A DNA stretch of 64,000 bases. It comes from an uncultured delta proteobacterium. GTDB lineage: Bacteria > Myxococcota > Myxococcia > Myxococcales > 40CM-4-68-19. Position 1 is the first letter of the stretch; the number at the start of each line of letters is the position of its first letter. The notes beneath the pieces are model-generated. The model did not search any database. It was not told where the DNA came from and was given only the letters and a program-made list of their open reading frames with translations. The stretch covers positions 1 to 64,000 of the forward strand of contig CAIWCD010000002.1 in NCBI GenBank assembly GCA_903911145.1, read 5' to 3'. The position numbers were made by a program, and so were the translations under genes. Positions 8,474 to 16,851 of the stretch are shown here, piece after piece.

Positions 8474-9590
8474 GGGCAGACGCTGACATCCGAGGCGCCG
8501 CCGGTGCAACCGATTCGTGCGCCGCCGGGTGCGGATCTTCATCGCGCAGCAGCACGCCGCGAAAGCGCCGATTGGCATGGATGAACGATTCGCGATCGAG
8601 CGCGGGATTGAATCTCTCTCTGCGGCCCATATGCTCGATATACCAACGCAGATATCCCGGATGGATGAGCATTGGCAGGCGCGCGGCCTCGGATTCGGCA
8701 AGCAGCGTCGGACGCAGTTCGCGCGCGAGCGGCCCCAGCGCCCAGCGGCTCACGCTCGGATAGAGATGGTGCTCGAGGTGATAGCTGAGGTTGAAGAAGA
8801 GGCCGCGCACGATTGGATTGGAGTCGATCGTTCGCGCGACAAAGAAGGAGCGGTCGCGCATGGGCAGCGCGTCGAGTCGATATCCCGCGGTCAGCGTGTG
8901 CAGCGGCAAGGTCGCGAGCGTCGTGAGCGTGAGCCCGATGAGAAATGGCGCGAGCAGCGCGATCAGCAGCACGCGCAGAAGCGCGCCGTGGGCCTGCGCC
9001 CAGAGGCAGATCGGGATCCAGAGCGCGGCCATGCAGAGCAGATCGAGCGCGGTCGCACGCAGAAGTCCGGCGCGCGATTCGCCTCGCTTCTCCGCTGATA
9101 ACCACTCGAAGAAGTGAACCGCCTGCACGCCCGGCGCAAAGATCAGCGCCGCGAAGGGACTCCGCGCGACGCTCGCGAGCTTGCTGCGCGCGGGCGAGCG
9201 CGCCGCGTGGGCCTCGGTGAAATCGAGCACCTCGGGATCGCCTTCGACAAGGCCTGCGGCGCGGTGGTGCTCGAGATGCGACATTCGCAGAAACGAATAT
9301 GGACTGAAGAAGTAGGCACCGATGATTCGCCCGAGCCAGGTATGCGCGGCGTTTTGATGAAAGAGCGAGGCGTGCATGCAGTCGTGCAGGATGAGGACCA
9401 TCTGCACCGAGAGCAGCCCCAGCGCGGTCGAGAGCAGCATCGCCGCGGGCAGGCTCTGCACGCGTGCTGCAGTGACGACGCCAAGGAGAAGCGCGAGCAG
9501 AACCAGCGACGAGAAGAGAAGTTCGCGCACTGGATGCTTGCGCAGATGCGTAGCAAGCAGCGGCGGGAGCGAGACGGCCTTCACGCTCAT
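8463..9590 (-). CDS. Membrane fatty acid desaturase
   Basis: 375 residues from the ATG at 9590 (MSVKAVSLPP). Three histidine boxes of the membrane desaturase/hydroxylase superfamily are visible: HDCMH, HLEHH and a second HLEHH (in SYHLEHHLYP). These ligate the di-iron centre. Four or so hydrophobic segments separate the boxes as expected. The family inserts double bonds into acyl chains at the membrane using O2 and electrons from ferredoxin or cytochrome b5-like donors; acyl specificity cannot be read from sequence. The gene overlaps the hemoglobin gene by 11 bp and is divergent (81 bp apart) from the enoyl-CoA hydratase gene. The track's 141-residue upstream extension is antisense to that hydratase gene and is not real. 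Confidence 0.9.
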   Translation of the reverse strand: MSVKAVSLPPLLATHLRKHPVRELLFSSLVLLALLLGVVTAARVQSLPAAMLLSTALGLLSVQMVLILHDCMHASLFHQNAAHTWLGRIIGAYFFSPYSFLRMSHLEHHRAAGLVEGDPEVLDFTEAHAARSPARSKLASVARSPFAALIFAPGVQAVHFFEWLSAEKRGESRAGLLRATALDLLCMAALWIPICLWAQAHGALLRVLLIALLAPFLIGLTLTTLATLPLHTLTAGYRLDALPMRDRSFFVARTIDSNPIVRGLFFNLSYHLEHHLYPSVSRWALGPLARELRPTLLAESEAARLPMLIHPGYLRWYIEHMGRRERFNPALDRESFIHANRRFRGVLLRDEDPHPAAHESVAPAAPRMSASAHDG

Positions 9591-9671
9591 CGGTTCACGC
9601 GATGCACGCGTCGCAGCCGGGGGAAGCGCCCGCCCGCGTTCAATGGTATCGCCTCGCTTCTGGAGGTTGCC

Positions 9672-10424
9672 ATGGCGGACGGAACCATCGATGTGCGTGA
9701 GCATGGCGCGGTGCGCGTGCTCGCCTTCAACCGGCCCGAGAAGAAGAATTCGCTCACGCAGGCAATGTATCTCGCCCTCAACGCGGAGCTGAAGAAAGCA
9801 TCCGACGATCCGGCCGTGCGCGTGGTGCTGTTGACCGGCACCGATGGCGTCTTCACTGCGGGAAACGACCTCGGCGATTTCCTCCATGCGCCGCCGATCG
9901 GTGACGACGCGCCTGTCATCCAGCTGCTCTACATCCTCGCCGATTACGCAAAGCCGATCGTCGCTGCGATCGATGGTCCGGCTGTCGGAATCGGTACGAC
10001 GATTCTGCTGCACGTCGACGATTCGATCGCCACGACACGCGCGCGCTTTGCTCTCCCGTTCGTCAATCTCGGGCTCGTCCCCGAGGCGGGCTCGAGCCTT
10101 CTCTTGCCGCTGCTCGTCGGCATGCAGCGGGCCTCGCGCTGGTTATTGAGCGGCGAGGCATTCGACGCGCAGGCCGCGCTGGGCGCGGGTTTGATTAATG
10201 AGGTCGTCGCGCCCGAGGAACTCTTCACGACCGCGCTCGCCCGCGCGCAGACGCTCGCGCTGCGTCCAGCGGAAGCGCTCGTCGCGAGCAAGAAGCTCTT
10301 GCGAGATCCGCTGCGCGAGCAAGTGCGCACGACCATCCGCCACGAGGCGAAGCTCTTCGGCGAGCGGCTGCAATCGGCGGAAGCGAAGGCGGCGCTCGCG
10401 GGGTTTCTCGCGAAGCGGCGATAG
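9672..10424 (+). CDS. Enoyl-CoA hydratase/isomerase family protein
   Basis: 250 residues from the ATG at 9672, preceded by ggagg at good spacing; the track extends upstream into the divergent desaturase. It is a crotonase-fold protein with the oxyanion-hole segment FTAGNDLGDF and a second one at AIDGPAVGIGTT. The sequence LGLVPEAGSS carries one Glu at the position used by delta3,delta2-enoyl-CoA isomerases, and GNDL is also more ECI2-like than hydratase-like. An isomerase acting on unsaturated fatty acyl-CoA is therefore somewhat more likely than a classical hydratase (inference). Proximity to a desaturase and an SDR suggests a lipid-metabolism neighbourhood. A TTA codon occurs in WLLSGE, unusual for this genome. 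Confidence 0.85.
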   Translation: MADGTIDVREHGAVRVLAFNRPEKKNSLTQAMYLALNAELKKASDDPAVRVVLLTGTDGVFTAGNDLGDFLHAPPIGDDAPVIQLLYILADYAKPIVAAIDGPAVGIGTTILLHVDDSIATTRARFALPFVNLGLVPEAGSSLLLPLLVGMQRASRWLLSGEAFDAQAALGAGLINEVVAPEELFTTALARAQTLALRPAEALVASKKLLRDPLREQVRTTIRHEAKLFGERLQSAEAKAALAGFLAKRR

Positions 10425-10473
10425 TTCCTCGATATCGGGCTGCAATCGCCCAAATTCAATTCGGAGAGGCCGA

Positions 10474-11238
10474 GTGATCGCCATCGAAGGCTACCAGTGT
10501 CGATTTGAGCCGCGAGGTGCTTTCTCGGCGCGACGCATGGGTGCCGCACGCGCGCCGCGTCCAGATTCGATTGAAGTGGAGATCAAGCCCAACGGGATCG
10601 CGACGCTTGTTCCGGGAGAAATTCTCGATCGCGATGACGCGGAGGATATCGACGACGTCATGCTCCCGAATCCGGTTCGCTTCCAGCTCGAGGGCAGAGA
10701 CCTGCTCGCCTTGCAGTTTGGCGAACCGGCAGAGAACGGGACGGCGCTCATTGCCTCAACCGGCGTTGCCGAAGAGTTGGGCCGATTCGAATCGGGATCC
10801 ATCGGCCAACACTGGAGCATCGTGACTGACAAGTTGGTCTGCTCCTGGCCAAGAGGGCTGGGCGTGGAGACAGGAAAAGGACGGAACGGGATCGACTTTC
10901 TTTTCTATGGAAACTTCGATTCGCGAGACGGGACGATCTTCATCCAAGGCCCATTTTCTGATCAGAACGCCCCCAACCCGCTCGATCTTGTTGCTCCAGG
11001 CCAATCGATCTGTGACTCCGATGTCACCTCAAGAGGACTCTGGGCCGACCTGACGTATCTGCACGAAGGCCAGCGCTGGACGCAGCGACGATTCCTGCTC
11101 GGCACCAGCGCGGACGGTGGGCATTTTCTAATCACTGGACAGGCGCCTGTCGAACCGGGGGATCCGTGGTTGGACAACGTCTTCATCGTGGCCGCGACGC
11201 TGCGACCCAGTTCGTCGGGAATGGCGGAGCGGCATTAG
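10474..11238 (+). CDS. Hypothetical protein, 254 residues
   Basis: Not recognised. The start is taken as the GTG at 10474 because of ggagagg just upstream; an ATG at 10537 is an alternative, and the track's extension overlaps the hydratase gene. The protein is soluble-looking with no signal peptide or membrane segment. It is rich in short beta-type segments with Gly/Asp turns (LDRDDAEDIDD, YGNFDSRDGTIF) and ends in a short Ser-rich tail. It lies 49 bases after the hydratase gene on the same strand. Base composition is less GC-rich than most neighbours. Confidence 0.6.
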   Translation: MIAIEGYQCRFEPRGAFSARRMGAARAPRPDSIEVEIKPNGIATLVPGEILDRDDAEDIDDVMLPNPVRFQLEGRDLLALQFGEPAENGTALIASTGVAEELGRFESGSIGQHWSIVTDKLVCSWPRGLGVETGKGRNGIDFLFYGNFDSRDGTIFIQGPFSDQNAPNPLDLVAPGQSICDSDVTSRGLWADLTYLHEGQRWTQRRFLLGTSADGGHFLITGQAPVEPGDPWLDNVFIVAATLRPSSSGMAERH

Positions 11239-11334
11239 CAAGACAAACGACGAGCATGAAGTCGAAGGCGCACCGATTTGCAGGTATATCGTCCGTCCCG
11301 CGCACGCATGCGCATCCAACGCCAGGAGCACGAC

Positions 11335-12156
11335 GTGTCCAATCTCAAAGGTAAGACCCTCTTCATCTCCGGCGCGAGCCGCGGCATCGGACTCGCGATC
11401 GCGCTGCGGGCCGCGCGGGACGGGGCCAATATCGTCATCGCGGCCAAGACGACCGAGCCGCACGCGAAGCTTCCCGGCACGATCTACACGGCCGCGGAGG
11501 AGATCGAGAAGGCCGGCGGCAAGGCGCTGCCCTGCATCGTTGATATCCGCGACGAGAATCAGATTGCCGCCGCCGTGCAGAAGGCGGTCGATACCTTTGG
11601 CGGCATCGATATCCTGGTGAATAACGCCAGCGCCATTAGCCTCACGGGCACGGTCGATACTTCAATGAAGCGATATGACCTGATGCACTCGGTGAATACG
11701 CGCGGTACGTTCGCCTGCTCGCAGGCCTGCATTCCCCACCTCAAGAAGTCGAGCAATCCGCATATCCTGATGAACTCGCCGCCGCTCAATATGGAGGCGC
11801 GCTGGTTCGCGCCGCACGTGGCCTATACGATCGCGAAGTTTGGAATGAGCCTCTGCGTATTGGGAATGGCGGAGGAGCTGCGCGACGATGGGATCGCCGT
11901 CAATGCGCTCTGGCCGCGCACCGTGATCGCAACCTCGGCGGTGAAGAATCTCCTCGGCGGCGACGATACGATCCAGGGGAGCCGCTCGCCGGAGATCATG
12001 GCCGATGCGGCCTATGCGATCTTCAATCGGCCGAGCCGCTCATTCACTGGCAACTTCTGCATCGACGACGAAGTGCTCAAGGCCGAAGGAATCACCGACC
12101 TCGCGAAGTATCAATCGGTGCCCGGCGCGGATTTAATCCCTGACTTCTTTATCTAA
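11335..12156 (+). CDS. Short-chain dehydrogenase/reductase, HSDL2-like
   Basis: 273 residues from the GTG at 11335, seven bases after a caggag ribosome site; the track Met at 11278 has no such support. It has the Rossmann cofactor motif SGASRGIG, a charged adenosine-binding region, the NNAS motif and the catalytic Tyr-x3-Lys as YTIAK, with the Ser in the MNSPP segment. The insert HAKLPGTIYTAAEEIEKAGG and the WPRT/ NLLGGD region resemble the HSDL2 (hydroxysteroid dehydrogenase-like 2) branch of SDRs, whose substrates are thought to be lipids. The reaction would be NAD(P)-dependent oxidation or reduction of a hydroxyl/keto group. It contains a rare TTA codon near its end. Confidence 0.85.
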   Translation: MSNLKGKTLFISGASRGIGLAIALRAARDGANIVIAAKTTEPHAKLPGTIYTAAEEIEKAGGKALPCIVDIRDENQIAAAVQKAVDTFGGIDILVNNASAISLTGTVDTSMKRYDLMHSVNTRGTFACSQACIPHLKKSSNPHILMNSPPLNMEARWFAPHVAYTIAKFGMSLCVLGMAEELRDDGIAVNALWPRTVIATSAVKNLLGGDDTIQGSRSPEIMADAAYAIFNRPSRSFTGNFCIDDEVLKAEGITDLAKYQSVPGADLIPDFFI

Positions 12157-12168
12157 GCAGGGATTAAA
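12132..12168. terminator. 11-bp inverted repeat spanning the SDR stop codon
   Basis: A perfect tttaatccctg/cagggattaaa stem (12132-12142 with 12158-12168) encloses the SDR stop codon and lies against the end of the convergent cheY-like gene. It is a plausible bidirectional terminator, although no U-run follows the stem on either strand. Confidence 0.45.
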
Positions 12169-12171
12169 AAC

Positions 12172-12546
12172 TCAGCGCGACATCGAGGCCATCTTCTTCA
12201 CGGCGGCAACGAGGATATCGGCCTTGAATGGCTTGATCATCCACGCCTGACAGCCGGCCTTCTTGCCGCGCATCATCAGCTCCGTGTTGCCCTCGGTCGA
12301 GAGGACCGCGATGGGCATCTTGTGCCCTTCCTTGCGCACGGTCTCGATGAGCTGGATGCCGTTCATGATGGGCATATTGATATCGCAGACCACGGCGGCG
12401 AAGCCGGGCGTCGACCGGATCTTGTTGACGCCATCCTGGCCATCGACCGCTTCGGTCACGTCGAATCCTGCATCCGTCAGCGCCATGCGAACCTGCTGGC
12501 GCACGAGTGGCGAGTCGTCGACAACGAGTACCTTCTGAGCAGCCAT
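12172..12546 (-). CDS. CheY-like single-domain response regulator
   Basis: 124 residues, a lone receiver domain with all key residues: acidic pair D10/D11, phosphoacceptor D55 in CDINMP, the Ser/Thr switch at S83-T84 and K105 in IKPF. There is no output domain, so it acts by protein-protein contact like CheY (flagellar or gliding/pilus motor control, or another phosphorelay). It follows a helical protein gene by 68 bp on the same strand, probably as an operon. No histidine kinase, CheA or motor gene is in the window, so its partner kinase is encoded elsewhere. Confidence 0.9.
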   Translation of the reverse strand: MAAQKVLVVDDSPLVRQQVRMALTDAGFDVTEAVDGQDGVNKIRSTPGFAAVVCDINMPIMNGIQLIETVRKEGHKMPIAVLSTEGNTELMMRGKKAGCQAWMIKPFKADILVAAVKKMASMSR

Positions 12547-12614
12547 AATTCCCTTTTTTTGCGCGTCGCGCTTCGACGATCAGGTGCCGCGTTGGTGTTG
12601 AAAATTCGTGTCGC

Positions 12615-13271
12615 TCAATCGAAGAGAACCAGCTCTCCAGCATTCGCGGCGCCGAGCAGCTCTGTGCCGCTGATATTGGCGATCGCAGGAGGAGGAGTCT
12701 CGGGAGGCGGCAACTGAAGCTGCTTGGCAACCGCGTGTTCGAGATCATACGCGAGCCGATCGAGGCCCAGCATCGACTGCGCTACCGGATCGATGACCTG
12801 AAGCGCCGAGAGAGCCGAGTGCGACTGGAGCACGATGCCCTGCATCTTCTCGTCCGCGTGCGCCACCAACTCGCCTAGGTCGCTGCGAAGAGATAGAAGA
12901 GCTTGCTCGAATCCCGCCAGACTCGTCCCCAGCGACGCCGAAAACACGCGCGAGACCTGGCTCTTGACGACTGCGTGTTGAACCGCTTCGCTTTGTGCAG
13001 CGACGCTGCGGCCGATGTCGCGGAGATATTCGCTCGTCGCGTGGCCCTGCGCCTGAAACGCAACCGATATATCCGCATTGGTCGAAGTGGCGGTGCGCAA
13101 AGCCTGTACGCGCGTGGTCAACCACCCAGCGTGGTCGACAATCGCCTTGAGCGCCTCGCCGGTCTTCAGGCCGGCCTGCTCGCTCAACGCGTTCGCTTGC
13201 CGGATCCGATCGGCCGCGTCGCTGCGAAAGCGCGCAACCAATTCGAGCGCACCTGTTCCCACTTCCGTCAT
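12615..13271 (-). CDS. Helical protein upstream of cheY-like gene; possible divergent CheZ-like phosphatase
   Basis: 218 residues from the ATG at 13271 (MTEVGTGALE), preceded by cggga. Almost entirely alpha-helical by composition up to about residue 185, then a proline-rich linker (PPPETPPP) and a short hydrophobic/acidic C-terminal peptide. The late helix contains D161-x3-Q165 (DPVAQ). This matches the spacing of the CheZ active pair (D143/Q147 in E. coli) and sits at a similar relative position, followed as in CheZ by ~20 helical residues, a linker and a terminal peptide that could bind CheY. Size (CheZ is 214) and the neighbouring cheY-like gene fit too. The rest of the sequence is also phasin-like, so this assignment is tentative. 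Confidence 0.55.
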   Translation of the reverse strand: MTEVGTGALELVARFRSDAADRIRQANALSEQAGLKTGEALKAIVDHAGWLTTRVQALRTATSTNADISVAFQAQGHATSEYLRDIGRSVAAQSEAVQHAVVKSQVSRVFSASLGTSLAGFEQALLSLRSDLGELVAHADEKMQGIVLQSHSALSALQVIDPVAQSMLGLDRLAYDLEHAVAKQLQLPPPETPPPAIANISGTELLGAANAGELVLFD

Positions 13272-13513
13272 CGATTCATCCCGTGCATACCAATGCACTT
13301 GTCACTTCCAATCAGCTAGATTGCAATTGTTGCATATTGCACAGCGGCGCGCATCTCGGCAAGCCGAGGCTTGCGTATACCAGCGCACGCAACCGGAAGG
13401 ATAGGAAGCATTGATTGGGGATTGAACGGAGGCGCCCGCAGAGGGCGAGGCGACGCGCGATTGCCTGACTGCTGGACAATCGCGCGCGCCAGTCGCGCAG
13501 AGTGCGCGAGCGA

Positions 13514-13810
13514 CTACTTCTTGTGCTTGGCGTTCCAGGACTCGCGAGCGGCTTCCTGCTGCTTCTTCGAGAGCGACTTGAGGTGCTCCTCGCAGATGAA
13601 GCCATAGCGCGGGCCGCGCGAGCGGTTCTTGCAGCCGTCAACGCGGCAGTTCATATCGAGCTTGCGGCCAGCGGTGCTGCGGCGCGGGCGGCCGGGACCG
13701 CGGGTGGCCTTGGCTGCGGCGGCCGGGGCGCTGTGCTTACCGCCGAGGCGCTCCGCGATCAGGTCGGCGAGGTGGTGCAACACGCTATCGAGATGGTTGG
13801 TCTTGGGCAT
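13514..13810 (-). CDS. Small Cys/His (zinc-finger-like) protein with AT-hook-like motif
   Basis: 98 residues. The C-terminal half holds C-x4-C then C-x2-H (CRVDGC ... ICEEH), likely a metal-binding knuckle, followed by a Lys/Glu-rich helix. Upstream of it is a basic low-complexity stretch with GPGRPRR, the core of an AT-hook. The N-terminal ~25 residues look like a helix (SVLHHLADLIAERLG). This suggests a small nucleic-acid-binding protein; I associate similar proteins with myxobacteria, but function is not established. It stands alone between the helical cheZ-like gene and the M1 peptidase gene, with 180-240 bp gaps on each side that show nothing clear. Confidence 0.7.
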   Translation of the reverse strand: MPKTNHLDSVLHHLADLIAERLGGKHSAPAAAAKATRGPGRPRRSTAGRKLDMNCRVDGCKNRSRGPRYGFICEEHLKSLSKKQQEAARESWNAKHKK

Positions 13811-13992
13811 AACGGTGCTTATACGCGCTTCAATCAGTTTGACAACAGCTAAATGACGTATCGCGACTATGGTGATTCAATCGAAGGCTATCCGCTCTCC
13901 TCTGGCGGGGCATAGCAAGAGTGAATCAGTGTGGACGCGCGGGTATCAACGAATCGAACGGACTGAATTCAATCAGCGGGCCCGTTCAATGC

Positions 13993-16770
13993 CTATTTAC
14001 CCGACTTGCCGAAGAGCACTGCGAAGCTCTTCGCCTGCGCCTCGCGACGGGAAATACAGAGCCGTGCGGCCTCGAGCCCCTGCTCGAGTTCAAGCGCTGC
14101 GCCCGGCACCTTCGCAATGCGAGGGCGGAGAAAGGATTCGATTGCATTCAATTGCGCGCGCTCGCAGCTCGATTGAGCCAACGATCGAACCAGATTCGAT
14201 TCGCTATCGGCCGGAATCCGGGCGAGCAGTGCGTCCCAATGACCTTCAATCCAATCCACCGCGGCCGCGCGCGTCTCGTCGTGCGAGAGCTGGCCGCTGG
14301 GAATCTGCAGCCGCTCGTTCTGGCGCAGCCGCGAATCGAGCGAGAGCGCGAGCAGCGCAGGCGTCGCCGTGGCATCGCGCAACTCGGAAAGGGCATCGAG
14401 AATGCGCGCGCGAATCGGCACCTGCTCCTCGGTGGCGAGCCGCTCAATCAATTTCAGCCGCACCTCGGGACCGCTCTCCTTCACCGCCAGCGCGAGCGCG
14501 AGCGAGGCCAATTCCGGAGGCACCGCGGAGGAATCAAACGCCGCCGCCTCGAGGTGCGCATAGGCAAGGCCGCGCCGCTTGCCCTCCTCGCGCACCGCTC
14601 CATCGCGAGCCGTGAGCGCGAGCGCAGTGAGCACCGCGGTCCGCTCGTCGCGCGTCGCCAGATCGTCCTCTTTCGCGGCAATCCATCCAACCTTCTTCCC
14701 GAGCGGCGAATAGGTCCTGCGCGCATACCCCTCGAGCGTCGGACGCAGCGCCGGATCGAGGACGTGCTCGTGCGCATCGGCGAGAAGATCGGCCAGCACG
14801 AGGCTCACGGTCGGCTCTCGATCGTGGGAGAGCGCCTCGAGCGCGTGCGCCGCCTCGGTCACCGGAAGTCTGCTCTGCCAATAGGAGGCCAGCAGATTGG
14901 CAGCGAGCGACGCCCGCTCGGGGACCGACTGCTTCCCGCGCCCCTTGATGAGCAGCTCGAGATCATTGGCATTCAAACTGAAATGGAAATAGCCAAGCCC
15001 GCCCTGGTTCGGCATCAGCCAGTCCGGGCAGCGCTTGCCCGGCAGCTCGAGTTCGCCCGTCTTCTCGGTCAAGAGCGTGCAGGCCGAGAGAGTCTCGCCG
15101 AGCACGCCCGCGTTGATGCAGATGGGCAGTTGCCAGCGCTGCGCCTTGATTGCCTCACTCACCGCGGCGCCCACCGGCAGCGAGCGCTCCTGCTCGAGGA
15201 GGACCTTCACGGTCTTGCCGACGCAGGAGAGTCTGGCATGCACGCGCGGCACGCCCGGCTGGTCGAGGAAGCTGCGCATCGGAGCGCCTACGTCGCGCCC
15301 TGCCGCCTCGCTCAAGGCCGCGAAGAGATCGTCGCTCGAGCCACTGCCGCCTGCGTGCGCGCGCAGATATTTCTGGATGCCCTTGCGGAAATTCGCCGGT
15401 CCGATCCACGCCTCGATCATCGAGAGAAGGCGGGCGCCCTTCTCGTAGGTGAGCGAGTCGAACTCGTTCCAGATCGAGGCCTCGTCCTCGACGGGCTTGC
15501 GGATCGCGCGGGCCGTGAGGGTGGCGTCGCTGAGCATCGCCGCGTGCACCCGCGCAAGCTGGCCGATCTGCGCGCGCAACTCGGGCCGCCACTCCTCGAC
15601 CGTGCGCGTCTCCATCCAGGCGGCGAACGATTCATTGAGCCACGCATCGGTCCACCAGCGCAGCGTGACGAGATCGCCGAACCACTGGTGGGCCATCTCG
15701 TGCGCCATCGTGACGGCGATGTTCGACTCGGCGCGCAGCCCCTCGATGCTCGGAGAGAAGAGCAGATCCTCCTCGCAATAGGTGATTGCGCCAGCGTTCT
15801 CCATCGCGCCCCACGCAAAGTCAGGGACGGCGATCTGGTCGAGCTTCTCGTACGGGAAGCCGATGCCAAACCAGGCCTCGAGGCGCGGAAGCAGCGCCGC
15901 CGTCGCCTCGAGCGCAAAGCGCAGCTCGCCACCTCGCCCCTGCGGCGCGATCCCGCGAATCGGCAGCGGATGATCGCGGACTTCATTCGGCGGCAGCGGC
16001 GGCATCGGCACGACGTCGAACGGGCCGACCGCGAACGCGAGCAGATAGGTCGGCAGCGGCGCGGTGGTGTTGAAGCGCACGCGGCGCATTCCCGCATCGA
16101 CCAACTGATCGTCGTTGATCGATGTGTTCGAGATCGCCACGTCCTTCGCAGGCACGACCAGCTCGATGTCCCAGGGGATCTTGAAGGCCGGCTCGTCGAA
16201 TCCGGGAAACGCGCGTCGCGCCGAGATCACCTCGAATTGCGTGAAGGCGTACGGCAGCTGCTTCTCTTTCGCGACATAGAGACCGGCGAGCTGCTCGCCG
16301 AACGGCGCGTCCCACGCGATCGTCAGCAGCGCACGACCCGCGACCGCGCAAGGCAGCGAGATGCGCACCAACCCGCCCTCGTTGACCTGCTCGTATTTCA
16401 CGGGAAGGCGCGCGCCCTGCAGATCGATGTGCGACTCGGTGACGTGCAGGTCGCGGCCGTGGATCCAGATCGTCGAGCGCGGCTGGTCGAGCTGCAGCGC
16501 GATCGCGGCGAGGCCCGAGAAGCGCGGCTGCGCGGGATCGATGTTGAGCGAGAGCGCCGCCGAAGTCGGCCGGACGTCGCCGGGCAGACGCAGCGCGGGC
16601 GGCAGCTCCCTGGCGGCCCTGGGATCGATCGGAAGAACGCGCGCGGTGCTCTCTTCGGGAAGCGGCGTGCACACGTCGGGCGCAGCTGCGGCAAGCGCCG
16701 GCGTTCCTGCGATGGCGAAGACGCAAAGTGCCGCGCAGGCCAGACTGCGCGGTGCGGTTCGAGCGGACAT
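13993..16770 (-). CDS. Secreted M1-family aminopeptidase
   Basis: 925 residues with an N-terminal signal peptide (hydrophobic core about 10-30, ALAAAA). All M1 landmarks are present: the GAMEN exopeptidase motif at 321-325, zinc ligands and catalytic Glu in HEMAH at 357-361, the third zinc ligand E380 in WLNESFAAW, and the downstream catalytic Tyr in LTYEKGARLL. The ~400-residue C-terminal part is helical, as in the ERAP-like C-terminal domain. It removes N-terminal residues from peptides, here in the periplasm or outside the cell. It lies 81 bases downstream of trxB on the same strand. The 1295-aa ORF on the plus strand is a GC-driven shadow. Confidence 0.93.
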   Translation of the reverse strand: MSARTAPRSLACAALCVFAIAGTPALAAAAPDVCTPLPEESTARVLPIDPRAARELPPALRLPGDVRPTSAALSLNIDPAQPRFSGLAAIALQLDQPRSTIWIHGRDLHVTESHIDLQGARLPVKYEQVNEGGLVRISLPCAVAGRALLTIAWDAPFGEQLAGLYVAKEKQLPYAFTQFEVISARRAFPGFDEPAFKIPWDIELVVPAKDVAISNTSINDDQLVDAGMRRVRFNTTAPLPTYLLAFAVGPFDVVPMPPLPPNEVRDHPLPIRGIAPQGRGGELRFALEATAALLPRLEAWFGIGFPYEKLDQIAVPDFAWGAMENAGAITYCEEDLLFSPSIEGLRAESNIAVTMAHEMAHQWFGDLVTLRWWTDAWLNESFAAWMETRTVEEWRPELRAQIGQLARVHAAMLSDATLTARAIRKPVEDEASIWNEFDSLTYEKGARLLSMIEAWIGPANFRKGIQKYLRAHAGGSGSSDDLFAALSEAAGRDVGAPMRSFLDQPGVPRVHARLSCVGKTVKVLLEQERSLPVGAAVSEAIKAQRWQLPICINAGVLGETLSACTLLTEKTGELELPGKRCPDWLMPNQGGLGYFHFSLNANDLELLIKGRGKQSVPERASLAANLLASYWQSRLPVTEAAHALEALSHDREPTVSLVLADLLADAHEHVLDPALRPTLEGYARRTYSPLGKKVGWIAAKEDDLATRDERTAVLTALALTARDGAVREEGKRRGLAYAHLEAAAFDSSAVPPELASLALALAVKESGPEVRLKLIERLATEEQVPIRARILDALSELRDATATPALLALSLDSRLRQNERLQIPSGQLSHDETRAAAVDWIEGHWDALLARIPADSESNLVRSLAQSSCERAQLNAIESFLRPRIAKVPGAALELEQGLEAARLCISRREAQAKSFAVLFGKSGK

Positions 16771-16851
16771 AAGTCCGAGTTATCCACAGCGCGCGCGAAA
16801 CTTCACTTTTTTGGCCGGGGTGCGCGGCAGGGACATTCTGCCGCGCAGGCG

